Position numbers and translations under genes: made by a program
Assembly: GCA_000934455.1 (NCBI GenBank)
Contig: KN882952.1
Location: 73,007-93,206 of the forward strand
DNA length: 20,200 bases
Reading direction: 5' to 3'
Source of the DNA: Apostichopus parvimensis
Lineage: Eukaryota; Echinodermata; Holothuroidea; Aspidochirotida; Stichopodidae
Part shown: one piece after another, positions 1 through 10,860 of the stretch
How positions within the stretch are numbered: position 1 is the stretch's first letter
Layout of the letters: the number at the start of each line of letters is the position of its first letter
The notes under the pieces: model-generated
What the model saw: the letters and a program-made list of their open reading frames with translations, nothing else
The model's database searches: none
Told to the model about the DNA's origin: nothing

Positions 1-598
1 CGCCATTTATGTGCAGTTTTGGCTTTGTGTACACCACTGGGAGACCAATAGTAAATTCGTTATCACAACCTGTTACGTTGAGACTAACCAATGACGTTTG
101 GGTGGGACTATTTTCCCTCTCTAGTGTCATCAGGGATAGGGTGGTTTTTCGACGTGTAACCTCTAGTTGATTGGCTAATGCCTGAGTACAAAATGTACTT
201 GTCGAGCCGTTATCAAGCAAAGCATATGTACGAATCTCTCTTTGTCCGCTGTTAGCCCTATGTTTGACTGGAACTACTGGGAGTGCTACTCTAACAGCGG
301 CGGCCCCAGTGACACCACATGTTGCATCTGTTGCCACTGGCTCCTGACGTAACTGTAATGACTCAACAGGTCTATCAGGTCTAGCAACATTAGGTGGGTT
401 AGTCTGATGGAGGAATTTCGTGTGTTTCTTCCCACAACCTGCCACAGAGCAGGTTCTATGCAACTTACACATCGAAGAAAAGTGGCCTGGTAATAACCAA
501 TTGAAACATAGTTTTGTTTCCCTAGCAAATTTCAACCTTTCATCTGGCCTCTTACCTTTGAACATATCACATGCAAATAATGTATGGTTGTCATTACA
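1..598 (-). pseudogene. BEL/Pao retrotransposon gag-pol: zinc knuckles and start of protease (partial)
   Basis: Continues the gag gene in a different frame and stays open for about 199 codons to the left edge of the window. Visible are Cys/His clusters of the Pao gag type: C-NDNH-x4-C near 598-565, then a CFNW...GH...C cluster and a C-x4-GC-x2-KH cluster near 530-420. In the middle knuckle the second position expected to be Cys reads Trp. A retropepsin-like active site, LLDNGSTST, lies near 220-200; Pao family proteases usually have D-S/N-G at this place. In the family this region binds RNA and the protease cleaves the polyprotein in virus-like particles. Reverse transcriptase, RNase H and integrase would lie outside the window. 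There is no in-frame stop here, so the break is only at the junction with the upstream frame. Confidence 0.85.
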
Positions 599-2039
599 TC
601 GGACACCTAATTTTGGGGTCCCTTGCCGACGCACTAAACGTTACCTTAGTCCCTTTATCATATCTTGGTTTAAAGGGCCTATCACCCCCCGTACTGGGTC
701 CCCTACTTCTAGGCATACTTAACTTGCCATAGACCGGGTCAGTAGCCTCCTCAGCAGCATCGTCGACAAATTCAACCAAATCGTCGATGTCAGGAGACCT
801 CCCATGTTTCCTGATATCCCTTACCTTTCTGACCCACCTACCCTTTAGGCAAAAAGGCAACTTGTCGACAATCTCACAAAGAACAGTTGGCGTACTAACT
901 TCCCGTTCATGCCCCATTGCCCCAAGGGTTTCCCTGCAACTCTTTAGGTCGTCGGCAAATGACCTGAGTAAATCCCTCTCATGGGCACCAATTGCGGAAC
1001 CCTGAGTAACCCTTTTCAACCAAGCCTCTGCAATAATGTGTTCATTGTCGAATCTTTCTTTCAGCAATTGGAGGGCCTTTACATACCCTTCAGTTCGTTT
1101 CATAACAGAACAGCATTGAATTACGCTTTTAGCCTTGCCTGTACAGAAATGCAGAAGCCTAGTTAGTTTACCATTATTATCTAACCTTGTACAGTCCACG
1201 GTGTTTTCAAAAGACCGCAGAAAACCCCAAAATGTTAATGGGTCGCCGTCGTATGTCGTCAAGTCGGCCCGTGGGAGTTGAATGACCTCCAGGAGGCGTT
1301 GCTGTTGTAGTTGTCCCTCGTGTATGAGCTGCAACACTGATGGTTCTGGTGCTCGATTCTGAGTAGGTCTCCACACCTCGGCTTGGGGATTTAGTGGTGC
1401 CGGTGTAACATCAGGAGGAAATTGACCCTTTCGCACTTCTGTGTGGTCTGCTTGGTCTGACATCTCTGGCGATGGAGGGCTCTCGCTGTATTCATTCGAC
1501 GCATAAACAGCTTCTTCCGCTGCTGCAATATCTAATTGTTTCTTTAAAAGGAGTTGCTCTTTTCTTTGTTTTAGCTTCATTTCCTGATTTTCAATAGATT
1601 GCTTGGCCTTTAATGTAGCTTCTTCAATCCCTAGAGCGGCTCGTCTGGCTGCTGCCCTCATTCTTAAGCTGGCAACAGAACTCGATGTCGAAGACCTCTT
1701 CGATCCAGTCTGACTTACAGAATCGCCCGGGGTGACGCTTTCAATCTTCTCACATTGGCTAATCCATTCCTTCGCATTCTCCATAACTCTTTGACAATTC
1801 TCCCTAACTGTAGTTAGGTATATTTCCGCTTCCTCCCTCTCATAATCATCCAACAACAGTAAATTGAACTCTTCGTTTATTTTCGTGATATCCGCAATGC
1901 CCTCTTCCGCACTAATGTCTCCCTGTAACTCTTTTACTGCATTGCAGCATCGCGTTATTTTCGCCTTGGTAGCAGCTCTGGATTTTTTAATCTTTACAAT
2001 ATTTTCTTAACTCCGTGTATTTTCCTCTGTATCGGACAT
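594..2039 (-). pseudogene. BEL/Pao retrotransposon gag (DUF1759-type capsid region)
   Basis: ATG at 2039-2037 is followed by ten codons, then TAA at 2009-2007, after which the same frame is open for about 470 codons to 594. The N-terminal third is charged and predicted helical or coiled coil (Lys/Glu/Gln-rich run around 1690-1500). The segment around 1290-900 has the look of the DUF1759 gag domain of BEL/Pao elements: LPRADLTTYDGDPLTFW, then FENTVD, LLHFCTGKAK and KALQLLKERFDN. Gag forms the intracellular particle. The frame ends just as the first zinc knuckle begins; the knuckle continues in another frame at 598, a shift that fits loss of two bases in a TG run. The nonsense codon and the shift mark a decayed copy. 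Without the ATG at 2039 a start further in would be needed. Confidence 0.9.
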
Positions 2040-2221
2040 GGTTGCTAGGCAAATGTCATTGAACTAGCGATAAAAACTCTTGACTCTGAAAAAACAAACG
2101 AAACCAAAACGCACGACTGTCACGATCTCTTGACCCTTGTATTGAACGCACTGACCACTGATATTAATTTGACGGTGACAGGTGACAATAATGATGCCGT
2201 AACGTAAAACCTGGTATAACA
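2040..2221 (-). promoter_or_regulatory. Candidate 5' LTR and leader of the BEL/Pao element
   Basis: Upstream of the gag ATG, the minus strand reads TGTTATACCAGG starting at 2221, a TGT start as expected for an LTR, and about 180 bp separate it from the ATG. The other LTR is outside the window, so neither the LTR end, the primer binding site nor a target duplication can be fixed. Boundary is tentative. Confidence 0.35.
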
Positions 2222-5100
2222 TATATACGTCAATCTATAAAAAAAAATAGACAAAGTTGTATCTTAAGATTCTACATCAAACATGGTTCATAATTACTTA
2301 AACAACAATGGAAATAATACACATGGGAAAGAATATGTCTTAACCAAGATACTACAGGTTCGAAGTGACTAGACAGTTAAAATTCCAGAATATTTCACGA
2401 GAAATCTGACGCTTAATAAACGGAATTAATAACTTATAGACACATATTAAACCCAATGATGACGGAGATATATGACTGTGTAAAATCTAACATAATCTCG
2501 GCGAATATGGCTTATCGAACACTACATTCAAATATAGGTTTCCCTTAAACATTAATGCAACTGATCTTACATTTAATACATGCAATATATAATGATAAAA
2601 GGTCAAACTTACGACATTGGGCCTCAAAAATCCGATTTCGAAATCGACGATTGAAATGACGTGTGACGAATGCCGGAAGCCGTAGCACAGGGGCAAATTA
2701 TAACTGAACATGGAAGACGCCCTCGATATTTAAAGTATATGCTACTATTCCGAGTTTACATCATGGATGCCCAAAACAAGCATTATTCTTTGTGAACAAA
2801 TCCTTAAATATTGTTAACCATGAAAATGATTCTGTGTTGTCATTCTCCAATATGAAACTAATAGAATAAACTGTAGGATCTGATTATTACCTAAACTGCA
2901 TTTACTTACATGTAATTACAGTTTTAGGAGACATTTGAATTTGTTTATTGCCATTTCATGACAGATTCTGCGGTTAATCATATCAAAGTCGTAAACTGAA
3001 GGAATACCACGTACTAAGGACACTCGCGTAGGATGTAATGAAAAATGAAGATGGTGGAAGAGCTTCACAATTTTAGCAGTTTATGAATATTTTGCATGTA
3101 CACATAGTTATGGCTGTGTATTCTTTTGAGTCACGAATGTTAGATATGATGTAGGCCTATACTAGGGTTGGCATGGGCGATCTGGGGATACGAAGTGACG
3201 GATATTGTCAATAGAACCATTGAGCGATTCCAAATGTTTTAAACGGAAACATCACTATATGCTTTTACCATTGGCGTCTTTGCCTCAAATATGCATAGCC
3301 TAAATAATGTCATTAAGGAATATGTATTTACCGCAGATCATTTAACCTTAGCTAATAGCTATATTAGTGACACCTTTAAAACGTTGGCCGTTAGGGATGG
3401 ATTAGTCAAAGTTTCTGTATATCGAGCAGTGCATCACAATGATACGATTCGCCATTGAACTTTGCGTTGATTACATCGTTTTAATACTGTTAATTGATTT
3501 CACATATATATGTATACAGTATATAAATATAGATATACTTTTGGTTACAAAATTATGATACCAGAATTGTGTGTGCATGAAGTGGTGGGAGCATGGTATA
3601 GAGGGAAAAGGGGGGGGTGTCATTCGTGTGAGTGGCCCGCCCTTACATCATAAGGTAACTGAACATGCGATGTCTATGATGGGGGGAAGACCCCCCTCGG
3701 AAAAAAATGTGATGTCATTAATGCCTTACATGCGACTTTGTGGGATCAGGGAATCTTACAATAACAGCAATAAAATGTTCAGCTTTTTGTTAAGTCTGCC
3801 AAAACAAAACTTTGGGTTGGGGTGGTAGTTGAGACCCCGTCTGAACCTATTGATTTGTGGAAGGTGATTTAACGATACTTCCCCCACGTTCAAATTGCTG
3901 TCATGACTTGGGCACAAGCAACACCTTACCACGCTGTTCAATGCAGTGGTCACTATGCATACAGGTTATTTATTTCCATTCAGCCAATCAGCTCATCGTG
4001 CAATTTTGTTTTTCAAGTATCATTGAATTGAAATATTTTAGCTGACATGAAAACATGTAAAGAAGCACTATGAACGCTTTCCTTCCCCGACAAAAAAATG
4101 TAATAATATACCACTGTAAACACTACCTTTTTTGCATTAACAATCAGTCTGCATTCAAGTGATACCCCCCCCCCCCAAAAAAAAAGAAGAAGAGGAGATG
4201 AGACAACAACTCAATACAGCAGAAACCTCTTTATACGTATGTTGAAAGCAAGGTCATCGTTTATTGTATTACTTTTATTCAATATGGTTTATGACACAGG
4301 GAGTAAGACTTGATGCCCTTCCATTCATCACCGACTGTAGAATTTTTTCATTTTTATCACTCTCTTAAATAAGTGCCTAAGATAATGGTAGCATTATTTG
4401 TAATCAGCACAAAATGGTACTTCAGATATATTAACTAACATGTTAATTTCAAACAAAGACACAAAATTGCACTTCTCCATATATAGGTTTAGCTTGATCG
4501 CAGTAACAATATATGGTATTAAGAAAGCAATGTAAAACCCGTGACATAACTGATTTCCAAATAGGTATTTCCTTACAATTCAGCTGCAAATGAAATTGCC
4601 CTTCATACACCTTGTTTAAGGGTGTTGGAGAAATACAAACTAAGACAATATGAATATATATATACATTATTTTGTCAAATTAAGTGAACACATGCTAAAT
4701 ACCTTAACGGACCATCCAGTTCCCGACCAATCTCATTGAAAAATCCCGGATACATACCATTGAAAAAGCCAACTTTAAGGCCAAATCTTGAAAATCCTCA
4801 TCATAATGACTGTTATCTTAAATGGATATTCTGATGGTATGCGATGTTACACTGATATGAAAGACAATTATAGTCCACATATCCATAGATGGAAATGTCA
4901 TTTCAATCATCTTGTCGACACTAGATATGGTTTTTTCAACAGGATATATTATTGTTATAACAGTCAGTGGTCTGTGATGAGTCATTGCAGATGTCCTTAA
5001 ATGTTCCATTTGCTTATTCATGTCTTGTAGTACAGTTGACATTGAAATTAATTTTGAAATGAAATTCATCTAAGGAATATGTACTTCCGTTAAATTAATT
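2222..5100. other. Non-coding stretch, no gene recognised
   Basis: AT-rich DNA with only short open frames that lack recognisable domains, exon borders or codon bias. It contains a TAGGCCTA motif near 3153, an AT-rich alternating tract near 3500-3540, a perfect GGGGGG-AAGA-CCCCCC hairpin at 3680-3695 and a C12-A9 homopolymer pair at 4165-4185. I see no transposon ends or RNA gene here. Confidence 0.6.
4165..4185. repeat. C12 followed by A9 homopolymer tract
   Basis: Twelve C then nine A, followed by a purine-rich run of GAA/GAG. Simple low-complexity sequence; length likely variable and error-prone. Confidence 0.9.
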
Positions 5101-5176
5101 TAACATGTTAAAGAAAAACAAGTAACCCTAACCCAGTAGGCCCTACTCATCTGATGATGGAACTTCACCTAACAGG

Positions 5177-5868
5177 TCAACCAAAGCATCTACTAGGACT
5201 CTCTGTCTCATCTTCTACTGAAACTCCTTCCGTCTCCTCCCCTACTCCATTACTTCCCTCCCCTCCTATATGTGGAATATTATCCTCTTCCATTCCTCCT
5301 ACACCATTTACAGCGAAGTCAACAAATAAAGGCTCTTCAATGATTTGGGCCTGCCTAATTCTGTACACTTCACTGTGTGAACTGAAAGTGGTGTCCAAGG
5401 GAGGCAAGTCAACGATGCTACTAAAACTTCTTCGACAGTACTCGAAGCTTGAATAAGTTTCGGAGCACTTCTGCTTCAGAAGACAATGCTAACCAGTGCC
5501 AATCGCAAATTCCTTAAGCCTGTCATGTAGTAGCCTCAGCTCTTCTTGGAAGAATGCAACCACGCGGAGCATTTCTTCCTTCAGCAGGTTCACTTCATCT
5601 TTGCTGTGGTTGACTTTGTGTATCATGTCAACCAACTGATTACGAACATGCCTGGGAACATGACACTGTTCAATAGCATCACCACCCAGGCAGTTCAACA
5701 GAGATGATGTCACATCACACACCTGCTGAAATGTGACCTCAGAAGGAAAATGGCTTGAAGAGGTCATCAAGTGAACCATATCAGCATTGAACTTGTCTAC
5801 CTCCCTTTTCAGTTTGGTACCAACACTTGCAATCTGTTTGCAGAGCCTTTGTGCTATTGCCTGCCCAT
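5177..5868 (-). pseudogene. KDZ transposase last exon M, with internal TAG and open tail
   Basis: Acceptor TTGCTTCTACAG precedes 5868. The first 125 codons (DGQAIAQRLCKQI... to LKEFAIGTG) are helical and Leu/Glu/Lys-rich, ending in TAG at 5491-5489. The same frame is then open for 103 codons to TGA at 5179-5177, reading for example FSSIVDLPPLDTTFSS and VYRIRQAQIIEEPLFVDFAV, then an acidic Gly/Glu-rich end. The composition is protein-like, so the TAG may be a nonsense mutation in a longer C-terminus; equally, the TAG may be the true stop. No clear polyadenylation signal was found just downstream. Confidence 0.7.
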
Positions 5869-6379
5869 CTGTAGAAGCAAATGGAAAGTAGGAAAATGAA
5901 TCAATCATTAAAAAACAAAACAAATGTAGGTTGTGTTTTTCATTAGTTGCACTTTTGACAATTTCTTTTTTCTGTGTTCATTGACAAATGTTTGTTTTTG
6001 CTATGGAACAGTGAGGTTGCCAGAGATACTGATATAAAAAAAAAACAGGAAAAAGGAACCAAAAACTATGGAATTACATAATTCATTTATTTTTTGTCAC
6101 ACATATATGAAATGTTACATAATGCACCTCTTTTTGCTGAAGGTTTGTCTATACTGCTGTTTGAACTATGCTATTGTATTTGACTCACTATCAAGTTAGT
6201 GTTGTTTAAGATATTTTGCACGTGCAGATCAAAGTTGATCCTTATAATAAGGTTTGGTTTTAAGCAAGTCACTGTCAATTTATCTGGTTTTATGCTTGTG
6301 AAGTTTGTCATACCTATATACTGAATGAAGTAGAAGAGTACTTATCAGATATTACAGCAAAGCTTCATAAGCAGTTTAC

Positions 6380-6561
6380 CTGCATAACGTTTCTTCAGTT
6401 GTATGAGGAACCACCGATCCACTGACATGGTACGAATTTTGGATAAGGCACTTTTTCTGCTCCTATCTTCTATTGTTTGAAGGGCTTTGAAGAACTCAAG
6501 TGACCCTTCTCCCCATCGTTGGCCCCTTTGCTCTTCAAAAACTTGCAGTTCCTCGTCAAGT
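6380..6561 (-). CDS. KDZ transposase exon L
   Basis: Acceptor TTGTTTTAG before 6561 and donor GTAAAC after 6380; 60 codons beginning LDEELQVFEEQRGQRWGEG and ending DRWFLIQLKKRYA. The last segment continues across a split Asp codon into exon M as DGQAIAQRLCKQI, a W-x-L-x-x-L-x-x-x-Y-x-x-G-x-x-x-A helix pattern I associate with the C-terminus of animal KDZ proteins. Confidence 0.8.
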
Positions 6562-6841
6562 CTAAAACAAATGCAATTAAAAAGTTTTGTTATGACATAT
6601 TCATGTACAATGTCATCTTGTGTGTTCATTTAGAATGTCTGAGTCTCTGAGAATAATTTTGAGATAAAGACCTCCAGGAAAGTACTTTGGAAAACTGTCA
6701 GCAATTATAGTATGCTATAATTTGGGGATATACAGACTACAATTAAAGTATCCCTTTTTTTGTAAGGAAATATACTAACACTAAGGTAACTAAGAAAATT
6801 TTGCTCAAATAAATTAAAGCATTCATGAAACATCCATACAC

Positions 6842-6916
6842 CGTTTAATTCTTCGAAAGAGCAGCTGTGTCTGGAACAGCATCCCCTCATGTGAAGCACA
6901 GTTCTCCATCTCCTTG
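6842..6916 (-). CDS. KDZ transposase exon K
   Basis: Acceptor TTATTCACAG before 6916 and donor GTGTAT after 6842; 75 nt coding KEMENCASHEGMLFQTQLLF and RRIK. Phase 2 on both sides fits exons J and L. Helical, part of the C-terminal region. Confidence 0.78.
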
Positions 6917-7312
6917 CTGTGAATAAAAAAAAGAGGAATTTTCAGTGCTGAAACACTTTTTGGATCTTATTTTATTGATAGATTGATAAATTGCAAAATT
7001 TCATTTAAGCTGATTAGCGGGTATATGATGCAAAAAGTTGTTAATTATTAATATTTCAACTTGTTTCACCAGTTTGCAAACTGCTACATTAAAAAATAAA
7101 TTGGATACTTCAATTGATTATGTCTACAATGATTTACTGTCCAAACAGATGTATGAAGATTGGAGTTGAAAAGTGAAATTGTTAGTTTACAATTGTGATG
7201 TATTGTAAATTTGTCATGTGTCTGGGTGTTGGGGAAGGGGGGGGTGCTTACAGATTAGCATAAAACTTAAATCAGATTTCAGAGTTTTGTTTATCTGAAG
7301 CCAAGTGCTTAC

Positions 7313-7377
7313 CTCATTTCATAGTAAGCCTTCAGCTTGAGAACGTACTGCTCTCCAGCCAGTTGATAGATCGACAC
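7313..7377 (-). CDS. KDZ transposase exon J
   Basis: Codes VSIYQLAGEQYVLKLKAYYEM, a helical segment, ending at a strong ATGAG/GTAAGC donor in phase 2. Two acceptors six bases apart (after 7384 or 7378) differ by two codons, Leu-Gln. The other two frames have stops. Confidence 0.7.
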
Positions 7378-7581
7378 CTGAAGCTGTATGATAGTAAGGA
7401 AATAAAGGGAAAGTTACTAATACGCTTTTAATCATTCATTGGATGAGACACACATACACTTTTACCATATCAATAGTTACCATGTTAGTTGTTTCTTAGG
7501 AGGGGAGGGGGGGGGGCATTGATATGATCCAATGATGGTAGTGTCAATAATTAAATGCGCATACAACCATGTATGACTTAC

Positions 7582-7659
7582 CAGAGCTTGGAGGAAGTCT
7601 TTCAGATCCCTGTTGCAAAGACCATTGTTGTATCTCTTCGACTGAGATGGCCTTTTGCC
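7582..7659 (-). CDS. KDZ transposase exon I
   Basis: Acceptor ACCTCTTAG before 7659, donor GTAAGT after 7582, 26 codons in the frame that gives NRDLKDFLQAL and joins exon J. Another open frame (SVEEIQQWSLQQGSERL) is also protein-like, so the frame choice is moderate. No family motif is visible by itself; placed by position and phase with exon J. Confidence 0.6.
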
Positions 7660-7757
7660 CTAAGAGGTAAGAGAATGCAAGCATGATTGAAGGCTGGTAG
7701 ATGACAGTATGGAAATAGATCTGTCAAACAGTACTGCTTAGACCAGAGCTTTTCTAC

Positions 7758-7810
7758 CTGCTCCCATCACTAAGGGCAAATCCACTCACTGTTCTTGGAC
7801 TGTATTTCAT
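7758..7810 (-). pseudogene. KDZ transposase exon H, third catalytic site altered (DGS)
   Basis: Acceptor TTATTACAG before 7810 and donor GTAGAA after 7758; 17 codons plus two bases, coding MKYSPRTVSGFALSDGS. In KDZ enzymes this block normally reads G-x-T/S-D-G-E followed by E-R-x-W-S; the Glu of DGE is the third DDE residue. Here it is Ser, and no ERxWS follows. The exon ends in phase 2, while the recognisable frame of the next exon needs phase 0, so some sequence was probably lost here. Confidence 0.75.
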
Positions 7811-7927
7811 CTGTAATAATGTAAGATTATTCTCAGTAGTCAAGATTGCAATTTCAACATCCCGTATGAGTCTTCTTCTCATTTTTAAGATGTAAGTATT
7901 ATTTAGAATTTCATGAAGGAATTTTAC

Positions 7928-8029
7928 CTGGCAAGATGGTTTGTGACCGTAAACATAGAATGCTGGGACTGCTAATGTCACTCTCGGCAGTATTGGTTCG
8001 TCATTTGCAGCAACAGAGTTATCGACAAT
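7928..8029 (-). CDS. KDZ transposase exon G
   Basis: Acceptor CATATTATAG before 8029 and donor GTAAAA after 7928, 34 codons, phase 0 on both sides. It codes TLAVPAFYVYGHKPSCQ at its end; the P-x-F/H-x-Y-x-H-x-x-x-C-Q element is typical of KDZ enzymes and lies between the second Asp and the third acidic residue. Confidence 0.88.
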
Positions 8030-8231
8030 CTATAATATGAAAATATATTTAAAAAAAAGGACGCTATTGCATGCTTCCTAATCTTCCAGAATTTTTGTAA
8101 AGAAATGTACCACCAAGGTGGAAATCATCCACAAGTACAGTAGTGACACCATATGTAGGCCTTTCTTTAACGCACTTGCCGGTTCAGGTTGGTTTTAATT
8201 ATTTGTAAAATTTAAATGATAGAAAGTATAC

Positions 8232-8340
8232 CTTGACATGAGACCCTAGCTTGCAGGCGATATCATAGAGAACAAAGAGTTTGACCTCCTTCTCCACCAT
8301 GCTGATGATATGCTTCAAGAGAAACACAGCATTTCCTAGT
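8232..8340 (-). CDS. KDZ transposase exon F, second catalytic Asp motif
   Basis: Acceptor ATTTTCCAG before 8340 and donor GTATAC after 8232. It codes LGNAVFLLKHII, a helix, and LFVLYDIACKLGSHVK. The Y-D-I/V-A-C-x-L-x-x-H motif carries the second DDE aspartate in KDZ transposases. Phase 2 in, phase 0 out, matching both neighbours. Confidence 0.9.
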
Positions 8341-8622
8341 CTGGAAAATGAAAATAATTAAACTTTGTTGCTTTCAGATCTGGAAGTAAATATTTCTTTG
8401 GGCAATACAATATTCTGAACAGATGTATTGTTGCAATTGCGATTTTATAATTCATCCAAATGAAACTGCTATTTGTTTACCCGTTGTTTGGTAATGTGAA
8501 ATATATACTATGAAGTTGGCACTCTTTCAAGAAATTCACTTAATCTAAGAATATATATGGATAGTCAAATATAAAAAGTAGAAAAGCCAAAGTACATGAA
8601 CCGGGGTCAATTTGATGCTTAC

Positions 8623-8759
8623 TTCTCGCCAGACTTTAAGCTGAACAATTTCAGAGGGACCTCATGCCTGCAGACAGCTCCAAAAACTCCTGTTTCATCC
8701 ACAAGGGCAGTCTTAACCTTAGAGCGAGGAAGGTCCCCTGCCTGAAATGAACTGCAGTC
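8623..8759 (-). CDS. KDZ transposase exon E, first catalytic Asp motif
   Basis: Acceptor TTTCTTCGCAG before 8759 and donor GTAAGC after 8623, phase 0 in and phase 2 out, 45 codons plus two bases. It codes CSSFQAGDLPRSK and then LVDETGVFGAVCRHEVPLKL. D-E/x-T/S-G-V/L-F-G-x-x-C-R-H is the signature surrounding the first DDE aspartate of KDZ enzymes. The end, KSGEK, joins exon F across a split Lys codon. Confidence 0.9.
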
Positions 8760-9326
8760 CTGCGAAGAAAGGATTTGCATTTCATATTAAGTTTTTAATT
8801 CTATACACCCAAATGAACTGATCGATCTAGGGGGCAGCACCACATCTGTGATGACAAGGTAGACAACCACCTTCTTTGGGTTTTCACCGCACTATAAAGT
8901 GGAAAACAGCTAGACATTTTTAAATGACGATGACTTGTTTAATTTCATTGGCACAGTTGAGATCTGGACCCTCAACAAATTGGGCCCTATGTCTATATGA
9001 CACCAACCACTAATACATTACATATTTTGCCACTCCTATCATAGGAGGCTGCTGCGGCCCCTGGATGGATTTGCTTGAATAAATATAGCATAGTTTCCTC
9101 AAGAACATATAAAAACTTCCAATTATCACAATTTAGATGAAGTTATGTCGCATCCATGAATGAAGAAAAATACTAATTGACCAAATGAGGAATTTGTATA
9201 TTCGTAAAGTGATGACTTTATTAATGCAGTTACAGCCCCTCGCAGTGACACATTCCTCCGTATATGAAACCTATTAAAATGGCAAGTAAAATTAGTACAT
9301 ACATGAGACTTATTGCATGTCTTTAC

Positions 9327-9473
9327 TGCATGGTTTTCCACAAAGTTGTCAACATCACCTTGTTAAAGGAAAAACCCAGTCCCATGGCGTGGAGGATTGG
9401 CACTCGTCCCGGACTTTTTCCATCTTTTCAGTCCAAATGTACCATCTAGGCTGAAAATAAATTTTCCTTTGAC
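9327..9473 (-). pseudogene. KDZ transposase exon D with in-frame TAA
   Basis: Acceptor TTGATTTTACAG precedes 9473 and donor GCA/GTAAAG follows 9327, both in phase 0, giving 49 codons. It reads VKGKFIFSLDGTFGLKRWKK, then PPRHGTGFFL, a TAA at 9365-9363, then QGDVDNFVENHA. LDGxFxLxR and the following DVD.FV are characteristic of KDZ transposases just upstream of the first catalytic motif. That recognisable residues continue in the same frame on both sides of the TAA identifies it as a point nonsense mutation. Confidence 0.8.
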
Positions 9474-9710
9474 CTGTAAAATCAACACAGTAAGTGACCA
9501 AATCACTGACTCTGCACTCATTCAATACTGAAACCTCCTCATGGAAGGCTTGGCATATTAAGGAAGCAAATAAAATCACCTGTTACAGTTTATTGGAGTA
9601 AGAGGACAGGACATTGACTGCTTGTTTACCCATGTGAATCCCCTTACCGAAATCCCTGATGTGGGCCAGATATAAAAATCCAGATCTGGACCACATCTGG
9701 CATTTCAATC

Positions 9711-10030
9711 TGGCCAGATAAAAAATCGGGCAGGTATAACTTGATATAAAATAAAGTCTTATATGGCCCATATAAAATTTTATCTTGTTAAATTTTATCG
9801 CATCCATATCTGGGCCAGATAAAACTATCTGGTTGATATAAAGAAAACCCACATAAACTTTTATATGCTTGAAGTTTATGGCTTCCATATCTGGGCCAGA
9901 TAAAACTTTTTATGGTTGATATAAAGAAAATCCAGATAAACTTTTATATGGCCTATATAAAATTTTATCTGGCTAAATGTTTTGCCATCCATATCTGGGC
10001 GAGATACAACTTTATCTGCTTGATATAAAG
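9711..10030. repeat. ~92-bp tandem repeat, about 3.4 degenerate copies
   Basis: The block CCATATCTGGGCCAGATA starts at 9804 and 9895, and with two changes at 9989, spaced 91 and 94 bp. Between them TTGATATAAAG and TTTTATATGGCC also recur. An earlier partial copy is seen from about 9711. Confidence 0.8.
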
Positions 10031-10820
10031 ATAATCCAGTATGTTAGCGGATTATGTCGATGAAATAGGAAATAAGTGGCCAAAACTGGACTAGCATTTA
10101 GAGTAACTTTCCAGCTTGATCAGTTATCTTTGTTCTGGTACTGAGACCCATACAGAGAGCAAGACACACGCGAAATATAAACACAGAACTTAACTGCATT
10201 GGAATATAGTACAAATATGTAATGTGCATGCACATAACACATTTTTACTACCCCTTACTAAAACATTTGCAAACTCATATTTAATACATGTGCATTAAAA
10301 TTTTGGGCCCAGGTAAATCATATTACTTAATTAAATAAACTGGCATGGCTCGGTACCACTAGTACACTTAAAGATAATACTTCAAGGTTGAGTTCTTTAT
10401 TCTTCTGTGGTCCTGCGGATGTTGGTACTAAATTGCGTTGTGCTATTCTTTTATTTCATATATTTCCTTTAATAAATAAGTTCCAGGAGGGCGATATATG
10501 TTCCATTCAGTATCGAAGTTCAGTCCCAAAATATGTTTCTTGTTTCCATCCGTGCAAAAAAATTCTTGCTTCTAACTGATCAGTTCACTATAGAATCCTT
10601 TGCCACTGTCCTGACATCAAAAGGTTATTTTTTACGAATCTCCATCGCCTTTTCTTTATATACCAAGCATTTTTGTTAAACTTCCTTCTCCTCTCTACTC
10701 CTACCATGTGTACACTCCAATTCAGATAGAATAAGTAGCATAGTCATATAGTTATCCCCCCCCCCATTGACTTAGTGTGCACTGTAAGTGCTTTACCATT
10801 GAAATATATAGGCATGTGCA

Positions 10821-10860
10821 GTAAGAGCATAGCCTTACATGTAAGAGCATAGCCTTACAT
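10821..10860. repeat. Exact 20-bp tandem duplication
   Basis: GTAAGAGCATAGCCTTACAT occurs twice head to tail. The unit itself starts GTAAG and ends CTTAC, so it is a small hairpin. It lies at the inner edge of the right arm of the 9641-11027 element. Confidence 0.95.

Noticed and set aside
286-1166. Other short open frames on both strands in the BEL/Pao region
   Set aside because: Shadows of the gag and zinc-knuckle/protease frames.
3571-3828. Plus-strand 85-codon open frame
   Set aside because: Composition follows G-runs and low-complexity DNA; no domain, no conserved pattern.
5119-5134. TAACCCTAACCC, telomere-like repeat
   Set aside because: Only two units; chance or tiny remnant, not a telomeric tract.
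8821-9000. Possible further KDZ exon between exons D and E
   Set aside because: No acceptor-donor pair with an open frame in phase 0 was found, and D to E join without it.
9126-9341. Minus-strand open frame after KDZ exon D
   Set aside because: Its start overlaps exon D, but after the GTAAAG donor at 9326 the residues do not match the family, and exon D joins exon E directly in phase.
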